Shown here: positions 1 through 10,846 of the stretch, piece after piece
How the letters are laid out: each line of letters begins with the position of its first letter
Position numbering within the stretch: the first letter of the stretch is position 1
Assembly (NCBI GenBank): GCA_016703025.1
Contig: JADJCV010000004.1
Span: forward strand, 682,001 to 746,000
Direction of reading: 5' to 3'
DNA length: 64,000 nucleotides
Source: Candidatus Avedoeria danica
GTDB lineage: Bacteria > Chloroflexota > Anaerolineae > Epilineales > Epilineaceae
Notes under the pieces: generated by a model
Databases searched by the model: none
Seen by the model: only the letters and a program-made list of their open reading frames with translations
Told to the model about the DNA's origin: nothing
Program-made: the position numbers and the translations under genes

Positions 1-1666
1 GCAGCGGTTCGGGCCAGCGGTTCAGCGCGATCGGGAAGTAGCGCGCTTCCGGGGTCGGCGTGTTCGTCGCGGTTGGGGTCGGCGTGCTCGTCGAGGTTGG
101 CGTCGTCGTCGGCGTGTTCGTCGGCGTCGCGGTCGGCGCCAGGACGTCGATATAGGCCGACGGGAAGAGCATGTTGCCGTCGATGCCGGACGACTCATGC
201 CACGCCGCCCACGCGTCCTGGCTGATCGGCAGCGTTCCGGCCTCCAGCGGGCGGACCGTGTAGGTCAGCGTCATCCTCTCGGAGACGGTCACGAGGTCGG
301 TCACCTTGATGCCCGTGGCCGGTGAGATGACGGAATGGGCCCAATGCCAGTCCGTCGTGGTCAGAGGCAGCGTCGGATGGACGCCCCACCACTCCATGTG
401 CGGGTCCTTCCGCACCGATAGGGCCGGCGACGGCGAGCCGTCGACGAGCGCCATCTCCGGGGCGAGGGTGTCGCGGATGAGGAGCTGGTCCATGTTCGTC
501 GGGACCGTGACGGCCAGGGTGGACTGGTAGAGCCCGATCAGCTGCTTGAGTTCACGCTGGGTGAATTTGTAGCGGCCGTCCGTCGCCAGCTGATCCAGCC
601 TTCGCTTCCAACCACCGCGTCCGATGAACACCGTGACGACCTCGATGTCCCGGCCGACCTTCGCCCGGTTGAGATCGCGGGAGCAGAAGCCGCCGTCGGA
701 CAGGATCAGGATGACCTTCCGTCGGACGGGCTCGCCCTCGGCGCTCCTCGGTCGCTTGTTCAGCTCGGTCTCCGCGACGCGCAGGCCGAGGTCGATTCGG
801 GAAAGCCCCTCGCCCTTCAGTCGGTTGCCGCTCGAGCCGACCTTCTTGCCGAGCTCACCGTCGTGGAGCGTGAGGATCGTTCGGCCGCGGCTGCCGAAGG
901 CGGCGAAGCCGAGGCGCAGGACGCCCGACTCGATGTCTCCGCTGATCGCCGGGTCATTGACGAAGTCGCGCATGAAGATCGAAACCTCGCGGAGGAGGTC
1001 CTCGCTGCCCGCAGGCTCCGGGTCCGTCAAGTCCGAGCCGCCCGGCTCGCGCGTCGGCACCGGGATGCCGGGCTGCGGCCTGGGCTCCGTCGTCCGCGTC
1101 GGGAATGGATCCTGCAGCGGTGCGCCGTCGTTCACCAAAGGCGGTGGCGGCAGCTTCTCCGTTGGCGTCGCCTTCGGTTCGAGCGTGGGGCGGATGCCGC
1201 CGCCGCCCGGCGGGGTTTCGATGCAGCCGGGCGGCTCAGTGTTGTCGCGGCCGACCCCTGGACCGCCACCCCCCCCTGGGTTACCGGAGCCGGGCGTCGC
1301 ACTGGGCTCCGGCGTCCGCTCGACGGGCGGCGTGACCCGCGGGTCGAGCGTCGCTCCGGGCGTCGGCAGCCGGCCGCCCCGGTCTTCGGCCCGCGTCATC
1401 GAGTTCGATTCGTCGGCCAGGATGACGATGTCGATCGGCGCGCGCTTGGCGACGCACGTTTGGGTGAAGACCATCGTGACATCGGCGCTCTGGCCAAGGA
1501 TGATCTCGCCGGGTTCGACCGACTTGTAGGTTGCGGTCGAACACTGGTTGGCGGGCGGCGTGACCCCGGTCTGCCTCGCAGGCGAGGCATGGGTCAGCGC
1601 TGCCATCGACAGGAACAGCACACAGAGTGGGGCGACTATCAGCCCCCAACGACGAATGTGGCGCAT
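1..1666 (-). CDS. Secreted VWA-domain protein with split MIDAS domain (3' end beyond window)
   Basis: Reads from ATG at 1666 off the left edge (about 555 residues seen). AAGGAG lies 10 nt upstream of this ATG, which fixes the start. The N-terminus is a signal peptide (basic MRHIRRW, hydrophobic to about residue 27). A VWA MIDAS motif, DESNS, stands at residues 85-89. It is followed at once by about 90-100 residues of Pro/Gly/Thr-rich low-complexity sequence, and only then by the rest of the VWA fold (FVNDPAISGD, RLGFAAFGSRG, VILILSDGG). Near the window edge comes a Thr-Pro linker and the motif YFPIALN, which in the sister genes at 2088 and 11662 precedes a second VWA domain; that domain would lie outside the window. 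It is probably surface-exposed and metal-dependent in adhesion or complex formation. Its precise role is unknown. Confidence 0.85.
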   Translation of the reverse strand, partial: MRHIRRWGLIVAPLCVLFLSMAALTHASPARQTGVTPPANQCSTATYKSVEPGEIILGQSADVTMVFTQTCVAKRAPIDIVILADESNSMTRAEDRGGRLPTPGATLDPRVTPPVERTPEPSATPGSGNPGGGGGPGVGRDNTEPPGCIETPPGGGGIRPTLEPKATPTEKLPPPPLVNDGAPLQDPFPTRTTEPRPQPGIPVPTREPGGSDLTDPEPAGSEDLLREVSIFMRDFVNDPAISGDIESGVLRLGFAAFGSRGRTILTLHDGELGKKVGSSGNRLKGEGLSRIDLGLRVAETELNKRPRSAEGEPVRRKVILILSDGGFCSRDLNRAKVGRDIEVVTVFIGRGGWKRRLDQLATDGRYKFTQRELKQLIGLYQSTLAVTVPTNMDQLLIRDTLAPEMALVDGSPSPALSVRKDPHMEWWGVHPTLPLTTTDWHWAHSVISPATGIKVTDLVTVSERMTLTYTVRPLEAGTLPISQDAWAAWHESSGIDGNMLFPSAYIDVLAPTATPTNTPTTTPTSTSTPTPTATNTPTPEARYFPIALNRWPEPL

Positions 1667-1793
1667 CGATCATCGACTCCTTGTGACGTGCCGACGCGCA
1701 TCGGCCCCACCGTCCTGGTGCTGCCATCTCTCGGAGGCGCGTCAACACAGATGGCCGGTCGCCCGTATCGACCGGCTCCCCCTTCTGATCGAG

Positions 1794-1822
1794 ATTATAG
1801 GCGGTCGTGAGCGTGATGAGAA
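1794..1822 (-). promoter_or_regulatory. Sigma-A promoter for the first VWA gene
   Basis: On the minus strand, TTCTCA (1822-1817), a 17-nt spacer and a perfect TATAAT (1799-1794) lie about 130 nt before the ATG at 1666. The -10 is consensus; the -35 matches 4 of 6. Confidence 0.6.
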
Positions 1823-1933
1823 CCACGTCTGCACATTTGCGCCGCGCCACGCTGCGCGGAACCGGGGTCGGCCGCACAGGAATTGAACAAGGATTGCCCA
1901 AGCCGCGCGGTTGCGTGTGCGCCACATGTCGCT

Positions 1934-1970
1934 GGTGCGGCACCCATGCTCGACGGTGCGGCACCCATGC
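1934..1970. repeat. Exact 16-bp direct repeat, 21-bp period
   Basis: GGTGCGGCACCCATGC occurs at 1934-1949 and again at 1955-1970, separated by 5 nt. Its function is unknown. Confidence 0.8.
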
Positions 1971-1990
1971 CGGTGATCCAGTACAACGAC

Positions 1991-2024
1991 GGAGGGCCGA
2001 ACCTGTCACCAGGTTCGGCCCTCC
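1991..2024 (-). terminator. 15-bp perfect hairpin, probable terminator
   Basis: GGAGGGCCGAACCTG (1991-2005), loop TCAC, and the exact complement (2010-2024). It lies 64 nt downstream of the stop of the VWA gene at 2088. Neither side has a clear U-tract, so it may be a transcript-stabilising or bidirectional barrier hairpin rather than a classic intrinsic terminator. Confidence 0.6.
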
Positions 2025-2087
2025 GCTACGCGCGTCCTAGGACGTATCGACTACATGTTCCCGATGTTCATGCGCGCCGACGTCCGA

Positions 2088-4016
2088 TCAATTGGTCCCT
2101 CGTCCGGCCGGCGGCCACGGCTGGCCCCAGTCGTGGCGACCGCTGCACGAGAACGTGTCGGCGATCTGAGCGTAGATGCTCTGGATCCGATCGCCGCGCG
2201 GCTCGATGAAGCTCAAGCTCGGGCGAGATGCACACGTTTGGAGCAGCGACGGCAGCACCCGATCGATCAGCTCGGGCGCATCGGCCCGGCCGAACCCGAT
2301 CGTGTAGACCGTGATGCCGGCGTCGTTGGCCCGCTGGGCGGCATCGATGACCGTGCCCTCCTGATTGCCGGTCACCGGATGGATCGGCACGCGGTTGGGC
2401 AGGCCGTCCGTCAGCATGACCATGATCGGCGTGCTGTAGCTGTGGCGCAGGGCCGGCGGCAACGCCTCCATGCCCTTGTCGAACGCCTTGTCCAGGCGCG
2501 TGCCTTCCTTCTGGCGCCGCTCGAGGTTGTCGAGGGCGGCGAGGATCGCGCCGCGGTTGTTGGACAGCTTGGCTTCGATCCAGGCGTCGTCGTTGAATCC
2601 GACGATGGCGACCTGGTCGTGGTGCCCAAGGTGGTCCGGCGTCAGGCGCAGCATGTTGACGAACGCCTTGGCGGCGCTGATCACGGCGGCCTTCTTCTGC
2701 CCGCCGTCCTCGCTGGGCCGGTTCATGCTCGTCGACATGTCGATGACGAGCGCGACGTCGACGAGTTCGTCCTCGCAGTACTCCTTGACCGAGATCGGGA
2801 GGTAGATCGGTCCCGGCCGCGGTGTCGGGGTGACTGTCGGGGTGTTCGTCGGCGTGACCGTCGGGCCGATCGTGTTCGTCGGGGTCGGGGTCGGGGTCGG
2901 CGGCGGCGGCGGCGGGGCGGTGCTGGTGGCCTGCGGGTCGGCCTTCAACACGAGCACCCACGGGTCACGGAACGTGAACTCACCGCTGCGGTTCTTGTTG
3001 TCCGTGTACGTGCCGTACGCGCCGTTGTTTGTCGGGTGGTAGCCAAGCTCGAGCGGTCGGAGCTTGAAGGAGAAGGTGACGCCTTCCTTCGGGATGTGCG
3101 TCTGGGCCCACTCGAGGTACTCCCAGTTCGCCCCATGGCCGTTCGGTTCGGGCAGCGCCGAGTTCTCGATGTACTGCATGTTGTCGGGGATGTTGTCGAT
3201 CACGGTCAGCCGCTTGAGGATGATGTTCTGGAACTGGCGGCGGATCGTATCGAAGATCTGGCCGAGCTGGCTGGACTGGCGCGCCTCGAAGAAGTAGCGC
3301 GGGCTCGTCGCCGCCGAGCGCATGCACTGCACGTCGCAGCCGCCGCCGACGCAGACCGTGATGACGAGGATGCCCTGTCCCTTGGCCTGACCGGCAGCCG
3401 CGATCACGGGCGGGCAGCCAGCGTTGTTCTCGCCGTCCGAGACGACGACCATCACCTCGCGGATCGAGTCGCGGTCGCCGGCGCCCGAGCGGCCGCGGTT
3501 CATCACACCGAGGCCGGTCTTGATCCCGCAGTCGATGCACGTCCCGCCGGCGGCACCGACGCGCCCGACGCAGCTGGACGCCTGGCTCTCACGGTTCGTC
3601 AGCTGGCAGAGCACCTTGGCCGACGAGGCGAAGGAAACGACGCCGACCTGCGTGCCCGGGTTGTCTTTCATGTCCAAGCGGTCGATGAGCTCGCGCCCCG
3701 CCTTGCGCAGCTGCTGGTTCGGTTCACCGGCCATCGAGCCGGACGAGTCCAGCACGAGCACGATGTGCAACGGGAACGACTCTCCGGCGCACAACGCGGT
3801 CACGGTCAACGTCACGTCAACCGTTTCACCGAGCAGCACCATCTGCGGATCTGCCGTCTTCTTCTGAATGGCGACGCATGAACTCTTGAGCGTCCCCTGC
3901 TGCAACCCGGCCTGTGCCGGGCTGGCCTTGGCCGGATCCCCATGGACCATCGCCAAGCCTGCCAACGCGATCAGCCCGAGGCCGACCGCCACCCCCATCG
4001 ATCGTAACCGGCGCAT
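2088..4016 (-). CDS. Secreted protein with two VWA domains and Thr-Pro linker
   Basis: About 642 residues. An earlier ATG at 4025 abuts the AAGGAG box with no spacing, while the ATG at 4016 sits 9 nt from it, so 4016 is preferred. The start gives MRRLRSM plus a hydrophobic stretch, a typical signal peptide. VWA domain 1 has MIDAS DSSGS at residues 90-94 and VVVSDGENN later; it is Cys-rich (CVGRVGAAGGTCIDC). Then comes a PPPPPPTPTPT linker (about residues 365-400) and the motif IYLPIS. VWA domain 2 has DMSTS near residue 425 and VMLTDGLPN. The protein is probably exported and surface-associated; the ligand is unknown. It is divergent from the VWA gene at 4551, and the layout suggests paralogous duplication. 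Confidence 0.88.
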   Translation of the reverse strand: MRRLRSMGVAVGLGLIALAGLAMVHGDPAKASPAQAGLQQGTLKSSCVAIQKKTADPQMVLLGETVDVTLTVTALCAGESFPLHIVLVLDSSGSMAGEPNQQLRKAGRELIDRLDMKDNPGTQVGVVSFASSAKVLCQLTNRESQASSCVGRVGAAGGTCIDCGIKTGLGVMNRGRSGAGDRDSIREVMVVVSDGENNAGCPPVIAAAGQAKGQGILVITVCVGGGCDVQCMRSAATSPRYFFEARQSSQLGQIFDTIRRQFQNIILKRLTVIDNIPDNMQYIENSALPEPNGHGANWEYLEWAQTHIPKEGVTFSFKLRPLELGYHPTNNGAYGTYTDNKNRSGEFTFRDPWVLVLKADPQATSTAPPPPPPTPTPTPTNTIGPTVTPTNTPTVTPTPRPGPIYLPISVKEYCEDELVDVALVIDMSTSMNRPSEDGGQKKAAVISAAKAFVNMLRLTPDHLGHHDQVAIVGFNDDAWIEAKLSNNRGAILAALDNLERRQKEGTRLDKAFDKGMEALPPALRHSYSTPIMVMLTDGLPNRVPIHPVTGNQEGTVIDAAQRANDAGITVYTIGFGRADAPELIDRVLPSLLQTCASRPSLSFIEPRGDRIQSIYAQIADTFSCSGRHDWGQPWPPAGRGTN

Positions 4017-4215
4017 ACCCCTCATCTCCTTACTCCCGTCTTCCTGAGCGATCTTCGCTCAACCGGCGGCCACCGGTGCACAGGTGGCCAATGTGAAGAA
4101 CGAAGCCGCTCGGATCACCGCGGATCCGCACACGGCTCGCTTGTCCACCTCGCGCCTGAAGGGCAAACGCGCGGCCGAACGAGCCGGCGCCACCGCGGAG
4201 CGGCGCCTGGGCGGC

Positions 4216-4245
4216 AGTATAGGCCCGCCGCCAGCAAGTTGTCAA
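4216..4245 (-). promoter_or_regulatory. Strong sigma-A promoter for the VWA gene at 2088-4016
   Basis: On the minus strand, perfect TTGACA (4245-4240), an 18-nt spacer and TATACT (4221-4216). This is the closest match to consensus in the window apart from the secD promoter. Confidence 0.8.
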
Positions 4246-4269
4246 CGACTCGTCAGTGTTTGGTCACGT

Positions 4270-4298
4270 TTGTCACCGCGCGACCGTCGTCCTACAGT
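4270..4298 (+). promoter_or_regulatory. Promoter for the VWA gene at 4551
   Basis: TTGTCA (4270-4275), 17-nt spacer, TACAGT (4293-4298). It lies 24 nt from the -35 of the divergent promoter, so a single regulator could act on both. Confidence 0.6.
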
Positions 4299-4550
4299 GC
4301 GATGAATCGGGCGATGGATCGGGCGACGGATTGTCGGCCTGCCGACCGTCTCCAAACACGGGCGAGATCGTCTCGATCGGACCGGACTCGGCTATCGCCG
4401 TATCCGTTCCAGCGTTAACAACCCATAAGCGCGCCGTTTCGGACAGGGCGGGGGAAAACGACCGTCGTTGCGGGGCGCTTGGGCGAGGAACCACTTCGAT
4501 CATCCGAGTTCGGGGCCGTTCGCGGCCACCGTGCCCCAGGAGCCTCAGAG

Positions 4551-6025
4551 ATGAACGGACCGGTGATGAACGGAACGATGCGCGCAACGCGACTGGGCGT
4601 CGCGGCGCTGCTTGTCGGTCTGCTGGCCGGGACCGCGACGGTCGCCGGGCCGGGCTCGCGCACCGTGCGGGCGCAGGAAGCGCTCCAGTGCACGATCACG
4701 GGCACCAAGACGGCCTCTCCGGCCAAGATCCGCTTGGGGAGACCGTCGAGATCCGGCTCACCCTCTCGGCGAAGTGCCCGCCGGCCCAGTATCGCTCGGC
4801 CGACATGGTCGCCGCGGTGGACACGAGCCTCTCGATGACGAGCGGCGGCAAGCTGGCGGCGGCGCAGGCGGCGGCGCACAAGATGGTCGACACGTTGGAC
4901 TTCAGCTTGCAGAAGATGGCGATCCTGAGCTTCTACAGCAGCGCCCGAATGGTCATCGGGCTTTCGAGCGATCCGGCGGCGATCGATGCCGCGATCGACG
5001 CCATGCCCATCGACCGCGGCACGAACATCGCCAACGCCATCGACGTGGCGCAGGAGGAGCTGACGCGCAACGGTCGGGCGGACGCCCGGCCCGTGATCAT
5101 CCTCATCACGGACGGCGCGCCGAACGAACCGGCCGCCGGACCGGAGCAGCAGGCGATCCTAAGCGCGAACGCCGCCAAGGTGGCCGGTACGACGATCTAC
5201 ACGATCGGCCTGGGCAGCGGCGCGGCCGAGACGCTGCTCAAGCAGATCGCATCGGGACCCGAGTACTACTACTTCGCGCCGAACAACGACCAGCTGAACG
5301 CGATCTACGAGCAGATCGCGCTAGTCGTCGCCAACTTCACCGTGCGCAGCGTCGGGATCGGGGACGACCTCGGCGTGAACGGTCCGTTCGTGGCCGGATC
5401 GGGTGCCCCGGCGCCGACCGTCGCGGGCGACGTCCTCGGATGGGCGGTCGACACGTTGACCGAGACGCCCGTGGAGCACGTCTACCAGATCAAGCCGACG
5501 AAGGTCGGCATCTACCCGGCCGCCGACCGCACCGCGGCACGCTACCTCGACATCGATGGCCAGGAGCGTGAGTTCGTCTTCGAGCAGCCGCAGATCGAAG
5601 TCCTCGACCCGCCGAACACGCGCGCGTGTTCCGACGGCCGCGGTTGGAGCATCAACGTCCACAGCTTCCCGGACAGCGTCGGCGTGTCGTCGGTCCGGCC
5701 ACAGGGCTGCAACATCCGATTCGACTCCGGCGACTGGGCGACGGGCACGACGTACCGCCTTCCGCAGCTCGAGTACGTCCTGACGGACGGCAGCGGCACC
5801 AAGGAGCTCTTCCGCGGCTCGGCCGTGCAGGGCCCGGGCCGCGTCGACGAGTTCCTGCCGATCCGCGTCTGCCAGGCGCCGCCCTACAAGCTGCGCCTCG
5901 TGACGACCGAGCTCGCCGGCTACCAGCTCTGTCCGAACGCTTGGCGCGAGCGCACGATCACGCTGCGCGACTTCCGCCCGGTGAACTTCCGGAACACGCT
6001 GCTGCGGTTCGGGTTCTACCGCTGA
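4551..6025 (+). CDS. Secreted VWA-domain protein, frameshifted near residue 63
   Basis: AGGAG at 4538-4542 lies 8 nt before ATG 4551. The first frame encodes a signal peptide (VAALLVGLLAGTATVAG) and the start of a VWA protein up to TKTASPAKIRLG. It then loses frame in the tract GGGG at 4736-4739. The next frame continues GETVEIRLTLSAKCP, which aligns with LGETVDVTLTVTALC of the neighbour at 2088. One extra G would restore a single reading frame of about 491 residues. After the shift come MIDAS DTSLS (about residue 89), IITDGAPNEP and a C-terminal domain with paired cysteines (CSDGRGWS, PQGCNIRF). There is one VWA domain and no Thr-Pro linker. It is either a sequencing indel or a recent pseudogene. 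Confidence 0.8.
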
Positions 6026-6189
6026 CCACGCGCGTCGAACGAAGCGCGGCAGGACCACTCCCGCCGGGCTTCGGGGAGGACGTCAGGACAGGATGAGGGA
6101 CGGCGGCCGAGCGACGGGGCGATGGGTTCGACGGCAGTGCCCAGCTACGACAGTGTTTGGCTACGACAGCGCTCACCAACGACAGTGCT

Positions 6190-8004
<1,815 letters not shown>

Positions 8005-8308
8005 CGGCGACGCTCGGCTTGCGCGCCGGCGGGCCGGCGAAACGTGATGGGGGGAAGGGGTGGCCGGTACGCCTTCGATGGAGTGGCTGCGGCCACCCAC
8101 CTCTGTCGGATAGCGATGGCATCGCGTGGGAACTGCGTACCGGGAAGCATGCGAGTATAGCACAGGGCTCTGGCGGTCGCGCCGCGGACGGGCGTGCGGC
8201 GGGACCGTGCAACCGTTTGGCGGCCACGGGCGTACACTTGACCTGGCCGGGACGACCCGCCCGCGCCGGCCTTTCCGTACATCCTGACCACGCAAGGAGT
8301 TGCGAGCG
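8005..8308. other. Divergent region between lepA and a small-protein gene
   Basis: About 300 nt. On the minus strand TATACT (8159-8154) is a good -10 for lepA, without a clear -35. On the plus strand TACACT (8233-8238) is a possible -10 for the gene at 8309. Nothing else was recognised. Confidence 0.45.
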
Positions 8309-8935
8309 ATGAACGAGCCAACACCCGTCGACAGCGGCGCCGACGCGCCACCGGTTCAGACCCAGAGCGAACGACTGGCAACGGCCGCCGACAAGATCGT
8401 CCACGAAGCGCAGACGCGGCTCGACAAGGCCACGGCCGTCGCAGGCGATGCGTTCGAGCGCCTGAGCGACGAGGCGGACGAGATGCGCGAGCGGGCCGGA
8501 CAGTCCGCCGAGAACGTCGTCGACGAGCTGCGCGGGATCGGCAGCCGCCTCGCCGCGGCGCTGCAGGCGGCAGCCTCGACGCCGGAAGCCGAGAACCTCA
8601 AGGGTGACATCCGCGAGGGCGCGCAACGCCTCGTCAACGAGCTGCAGGCCGTGATCAAGGCGTCGCCGATCGGCAAGATGGGCGGCCGCTCCGATGCCGC
8701 CGCCGAAGGTGGGGGCACCGATGCTCCGGCCGTCGAAGGCGTGGCAGAGGTGCCGTCCGCACCGTCCACCCAGCGCATGGCGACGACGGTGCGCGCCGAG
8801 CTCGCGAACGCGCTCCGCAGCCTCAATCGCGCGCTCGATCGATTGGCCGGCCAACTCCAGCCGCCGGCTGCCGTCGTCGATGTCGCTGCGCAGCCCGCAC
8901 CGAGCGGCGCTTCCGATGACGCGCCGACCGCCTGA
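8309..8935 (+). CDS. Hypothetical helical protein, Ala/Glu-rich
   Basis: 208 residues. AAGGAG at 8294-8299 lies 9 nt before ATG 8309, a well-placed ribosome site. The middle (about residues 20-110) is a long amphipathic helical region rich in Ala, Glu, Arg and Leu (KIVHEAQTRLDKATAVAGD, MRERAGQSAENVVDELRG). It is followed by a Gly/Ala-rich spacer and a second short helix (VRAELANALRSLNRALDRL). There is no signal peptide, membrane segment or catalytic motif. The pattern resembles apolipoprotein- or phasin-like helical proteins, but no family is assigned. Codon use matches the neighbours. Confidence 0.8.
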   Translation: MNEPTPVDSGADAPPVQTQSERLATAADKIVHEAQTRLDKATAVAGDAFERLSDEADEMRERAGQSAENVVDELRGIGSRLAAALQAAASTPEAENLKGDIREGAQRLVNELQAVIKASPIGKMGGRSDAAAEGGGTDAPAVEGVAEVPSAPSTQRMATTVRAELANALRSLNRALDRLAGQLQPPAAVVDVAAQPAPSGASDDAPTA

Positions 8936-8965
8936 CGGGCACCGGCGCGTGCCGGGCGGCGGGCG

Positions 8966-9190
8966 ATGAGCGACGCGGCAAGCGATCGCGCGACGGCGTG
9001 TGCCACGGTGTGGCGCAAGTACCCGGCGCTCGCGAACGTCCAGCCGACCGTTCGTACGGAAGGGGACGGCTCGGTCTTCACGTTCAAGGCGGCGCGCGCC
9101 GCCGGCGGCACCGGCCCGCCGGTGGCGCTCGTCGTCCGCGTGACCGTCGGCACGGACGGGCGGGTGCGGCGCGTCGTCGCGGCTCGCTAG
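8966..9190 (+). CDS. Small hypothetical protein
   Basis: 74 residues from ATG 8966, 30 nt after the previous gene. The sequence WRKYPALANVQPTVRTEGDG followed by alternating hydrophobic strands (VALVVRVTVG, VRRVVAAR) looks like a small beta-rich domain rather than a random frame. Its stop TAG shares the palindrome CTAG (9187-9190) with the stop of the convergent hydrolase gene. Function unknown. Confidence 0.6.
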   Translation: MSDAASDRATACATVWRKYPALANVQPTVRTEGDGSVFTFKAARAAGGTGPPVALVVRVTVGTDGRVRRVVAAR

Positions 9191-10245
9191 CGCGCGGGCC
9201 CGCGCCGTTCCGTTCGCACGAAGCGCCAGGCGCCGTCGCGGACCGTCCGCGCGGCGTGGCCGCGGTCGACCAGCCAGTCAAGCAGGGCGATCGTCACGGT
9301 CAGGGCGCGGCCGGCGTCGTCGGGGTCGTCGCCCATGCCGAGCCGAGAGCTGACCTCCCAGGCAGTCAGCGGCTCAGCCGATAGCGCATGCCGGGCGGAT
9401 TGCAGCGCCAGTCGCGACTCGGCCAGGCGGCGGGCAACGAGGATCCGCGGCGCGCGGATCGGCTCACCGTGGCCGGGAAGCCAGAGGTTGACCGACCGTC
9501 GGGCCAAGGTGCGCCACGCCTCCACGAGTTGGGCGAGTTGCGGGGCACGCATGCCGCCCGGCCCGGTCGGCACGACCTCCGCGAGCGTCGCCCGCCGCCG
9601 ATCGATCAAGTCGCCGGTGATCGCCATCGCCCGATGCGCGTGGACGAGGACGAGATGGTCCGTGCTGTGGCCGCCGGTGTGGTGGGCGGACCACGACAGC
9701 AGGCCGTCCGGGTCGCCGGCGCGCGGGTCGAGCGGCTCCCCGTCGGCCAGCGCCGCGCACGCCGACGGGGGCACGCCGAGCGGTTCCGCGGCCAGTTCGG
9801 CCGCCAGCCGCGCCCGCCATCCGTCCGCCGACTGCGCCGCCAAGTGCGCCGGCATGCCGGCCGCTCCGGCCGCGCGGAGTGCTCGCTCCGCGCGCTGTTC
9901 GGCCGCCGCCGACGGGTCCACGAGTGCCGGAAGCGCGCCGGGATGGGCGAAGATGCGCGCGCCGCTGTCGGCCTGAACGCGTGCCGTCAACCCGGCGTGG
10001 CCCCCATGCGCGTGCGTAAGGACGATGCGCTGGATGTCGTGGAGCCCCAAGCTCAGCGCGGCCATTGCGTCGCGCACGGCGGCGTAGGCCGCATCCGTCG
10101 CCGGACCGGGATCGACGAGCACGACCGGCGGCCCCGGGATCAGCCAGGCGTTGCGCGGTTCTGACCCCCGCGGCGCCGGGACGACGATGCGAAAGACGGA
10201 GGATCGCTCCGCGGACGGAGAGGGTCTTGGCACGCGTACCAGCAC
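9187..10245 (-). CDS. MBL-fold metallo-hydrolase with altered metal motif
   Basis: About 352 residues from GTG 10245, 7 nt after the stop of the MaoC-like gene; GTG 10233 is an alternative and the start is uncertain. Fold markers are WLIPGPPVVLVDPGP, VLTHAHGGHAG (residues 75-85), HHTGGHSTDH, ITGDLID and LPGHGEPI, followed by a C-terminal winged-helix-like segment as in LACTB2/glyoxalase II-like proteins. The canonical HxHxDH motif is HAHGGH here, so the second-metal Asp is Gly. All later His/Asp ligands are present. It is probably co-transcribed with the hydratase at 10253. The substrate is unknown (thioester or lactone hydrolysis is typical of the family). Confidence 0.85.
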   Translation of the reverse strand: MLVRVPRPSPSAERSSVFRIVVPAPRGSEPRNAWLIPGPPVVLVDPGPATDAAYAAVRDAMAALSLGLHDIQRIVLTHAHGGHAGLTARVQADSGARIFAHPGALPALVDPSAAAEQRAERALRAAGAAGMPAHLAAQSADGWRARLAAELAAEPLGVPPSACAALADGEPLDPRAGDPDGLLSWSAHHTGGHSTDHLVLVHAHRAMAITGDLIDRRRATLAEVVPTGPGGMRAPQLAQLVEAWRTLARRSVNLWLPGHGEPIRAPRILVARRLAESRLALQSARHALSAEPLTAWEVSSRLGMGDDPDDAGRALTVTIALLDWLVDRGHAARTVRDGAWRFVRTERRGPAR

Positions 10246-10252
10246 GCGGCCG

Positions 10253-10792
10253 TCAGTCGGGCGCCGCTGCGACCGCCGACGAGCCGACCTCGGCCGCCGG
10301 CCGAGCATCGGAAGCCGAGCCGGCTTCGGCGGCCAAGGCGCGGCTCTTCAACAGGATCTCCCAGCGCCCGCGCTGCACGACGTCGCCGGACGTGTTCATG
10401 AGCTTGATGCCGAACGTCACGAGCCCGCCGCCCAGCGCGCGGGCCATGCGGGCCTCGAGCACGTCGATCTCGAGGAAGACGGTGTCGCCGGCGAAGACCG
10501 GCTTGCGGAACTTCCAGTCGAGGCCGAGAAAGGCCAGCGTCGTGCCGTCGATGATGTTCATCCGTGCGGCGAGTCCGGTGGCAATCGACAGGCCGAGCAC
10601 GCCGTGCGCGATGCGCCGCCCGAACGGCGTGGTCGCGGCATAGCTGTCGTCGGTGTGGAGCGGGTTGTAGTCGCCGGAGAGTCCGGCGAACGCCATGATG
10701 TCATGATCCGTAACGGTCCGCGACGGGCTGCGGCCGCTGAATCCGGCCGAAAAGTCCTCGAACCACATGCCTTGCGGCCCTTCGACGCGCAT
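10253..10792 (-). CDS. MaoC-like (R)-specific enoyl-CoA hydratase family protein
   Basis: 179 residues, single hot-dog domain. It carries the hydratase motif GDYNPLHTDDSYAATTPFG with the catalytic Asp/His pair (D and H of DYNPLH) and RRIAHGVLGLS. The FxxG-type strand LDWKFRKPVFAGDTV is typical of MaoC/PhaJ. The last 25 residues are Ala-rich and variable. The start ATG 10792 gives MRVEGPQGMWFEDF; an internal ATG 24 nt later is possible. It is transcribed from the promoter at 10875-10847, and the MBL hydrolase follows after 7 nt. Likely role: CoA-thioester hydration in fatty-acid or ethylmalonyl-type metabolism. Confidence 0.88.
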   Translation of the reverse strand: MRVEGPQGMWFEDFSAGFSGRSPSRTVTDHDIMAFAGLSGDYNPLHTDDSYAATTPFGRRIAHGVLGLSIATGLAARMNIIDGTTLAFLGLDWKFRKPVFAGDTVFLEIDVLEARMARALGGGLVTFGIKLMNTSGDVVQRGRWEILLKSRALAAEAGSASDARPAAEVGSSAVAAAPD

Positions 10793-10846
10793 CTCGGTCT
10801 CGCGGTTGGGTGGCGCGGTCGCCTCGTTCGCCCGGCTGGACCGTGG

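Larger units (their letters stand above)
1667..2087. other. Intergenic region between two minus-strand VWA genes
   Basis: About 420 nt without a convincing gene. It holds the leader and promoter of the left VWA gene, a short direct repeat (1934-1970) and a strong hairpin (1991-2024) just past the end of the right VWA gene. Open frames here lack ribosome sites and protein-like composition. Confidence 0.6.
4017..4550. other. Divergent regulatory region between two VWA genes
   Basis: About 530 nt carrying back-to-back promoters (4216-4245 minus, 4270-4298 plus) and leaders of roughly 190 and 245 nt. No additional gene or riboswitch fold was recognised. Confidence 0.6.

Noticed and set aside
2055..3881. 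Long plus-strand open frame opposite the VWA gene
   Set aside because: His/Arg/Val-rich shadow of a high-GC gene; no ribosome site or family features. The minus strand encodes a clear VWA protein.
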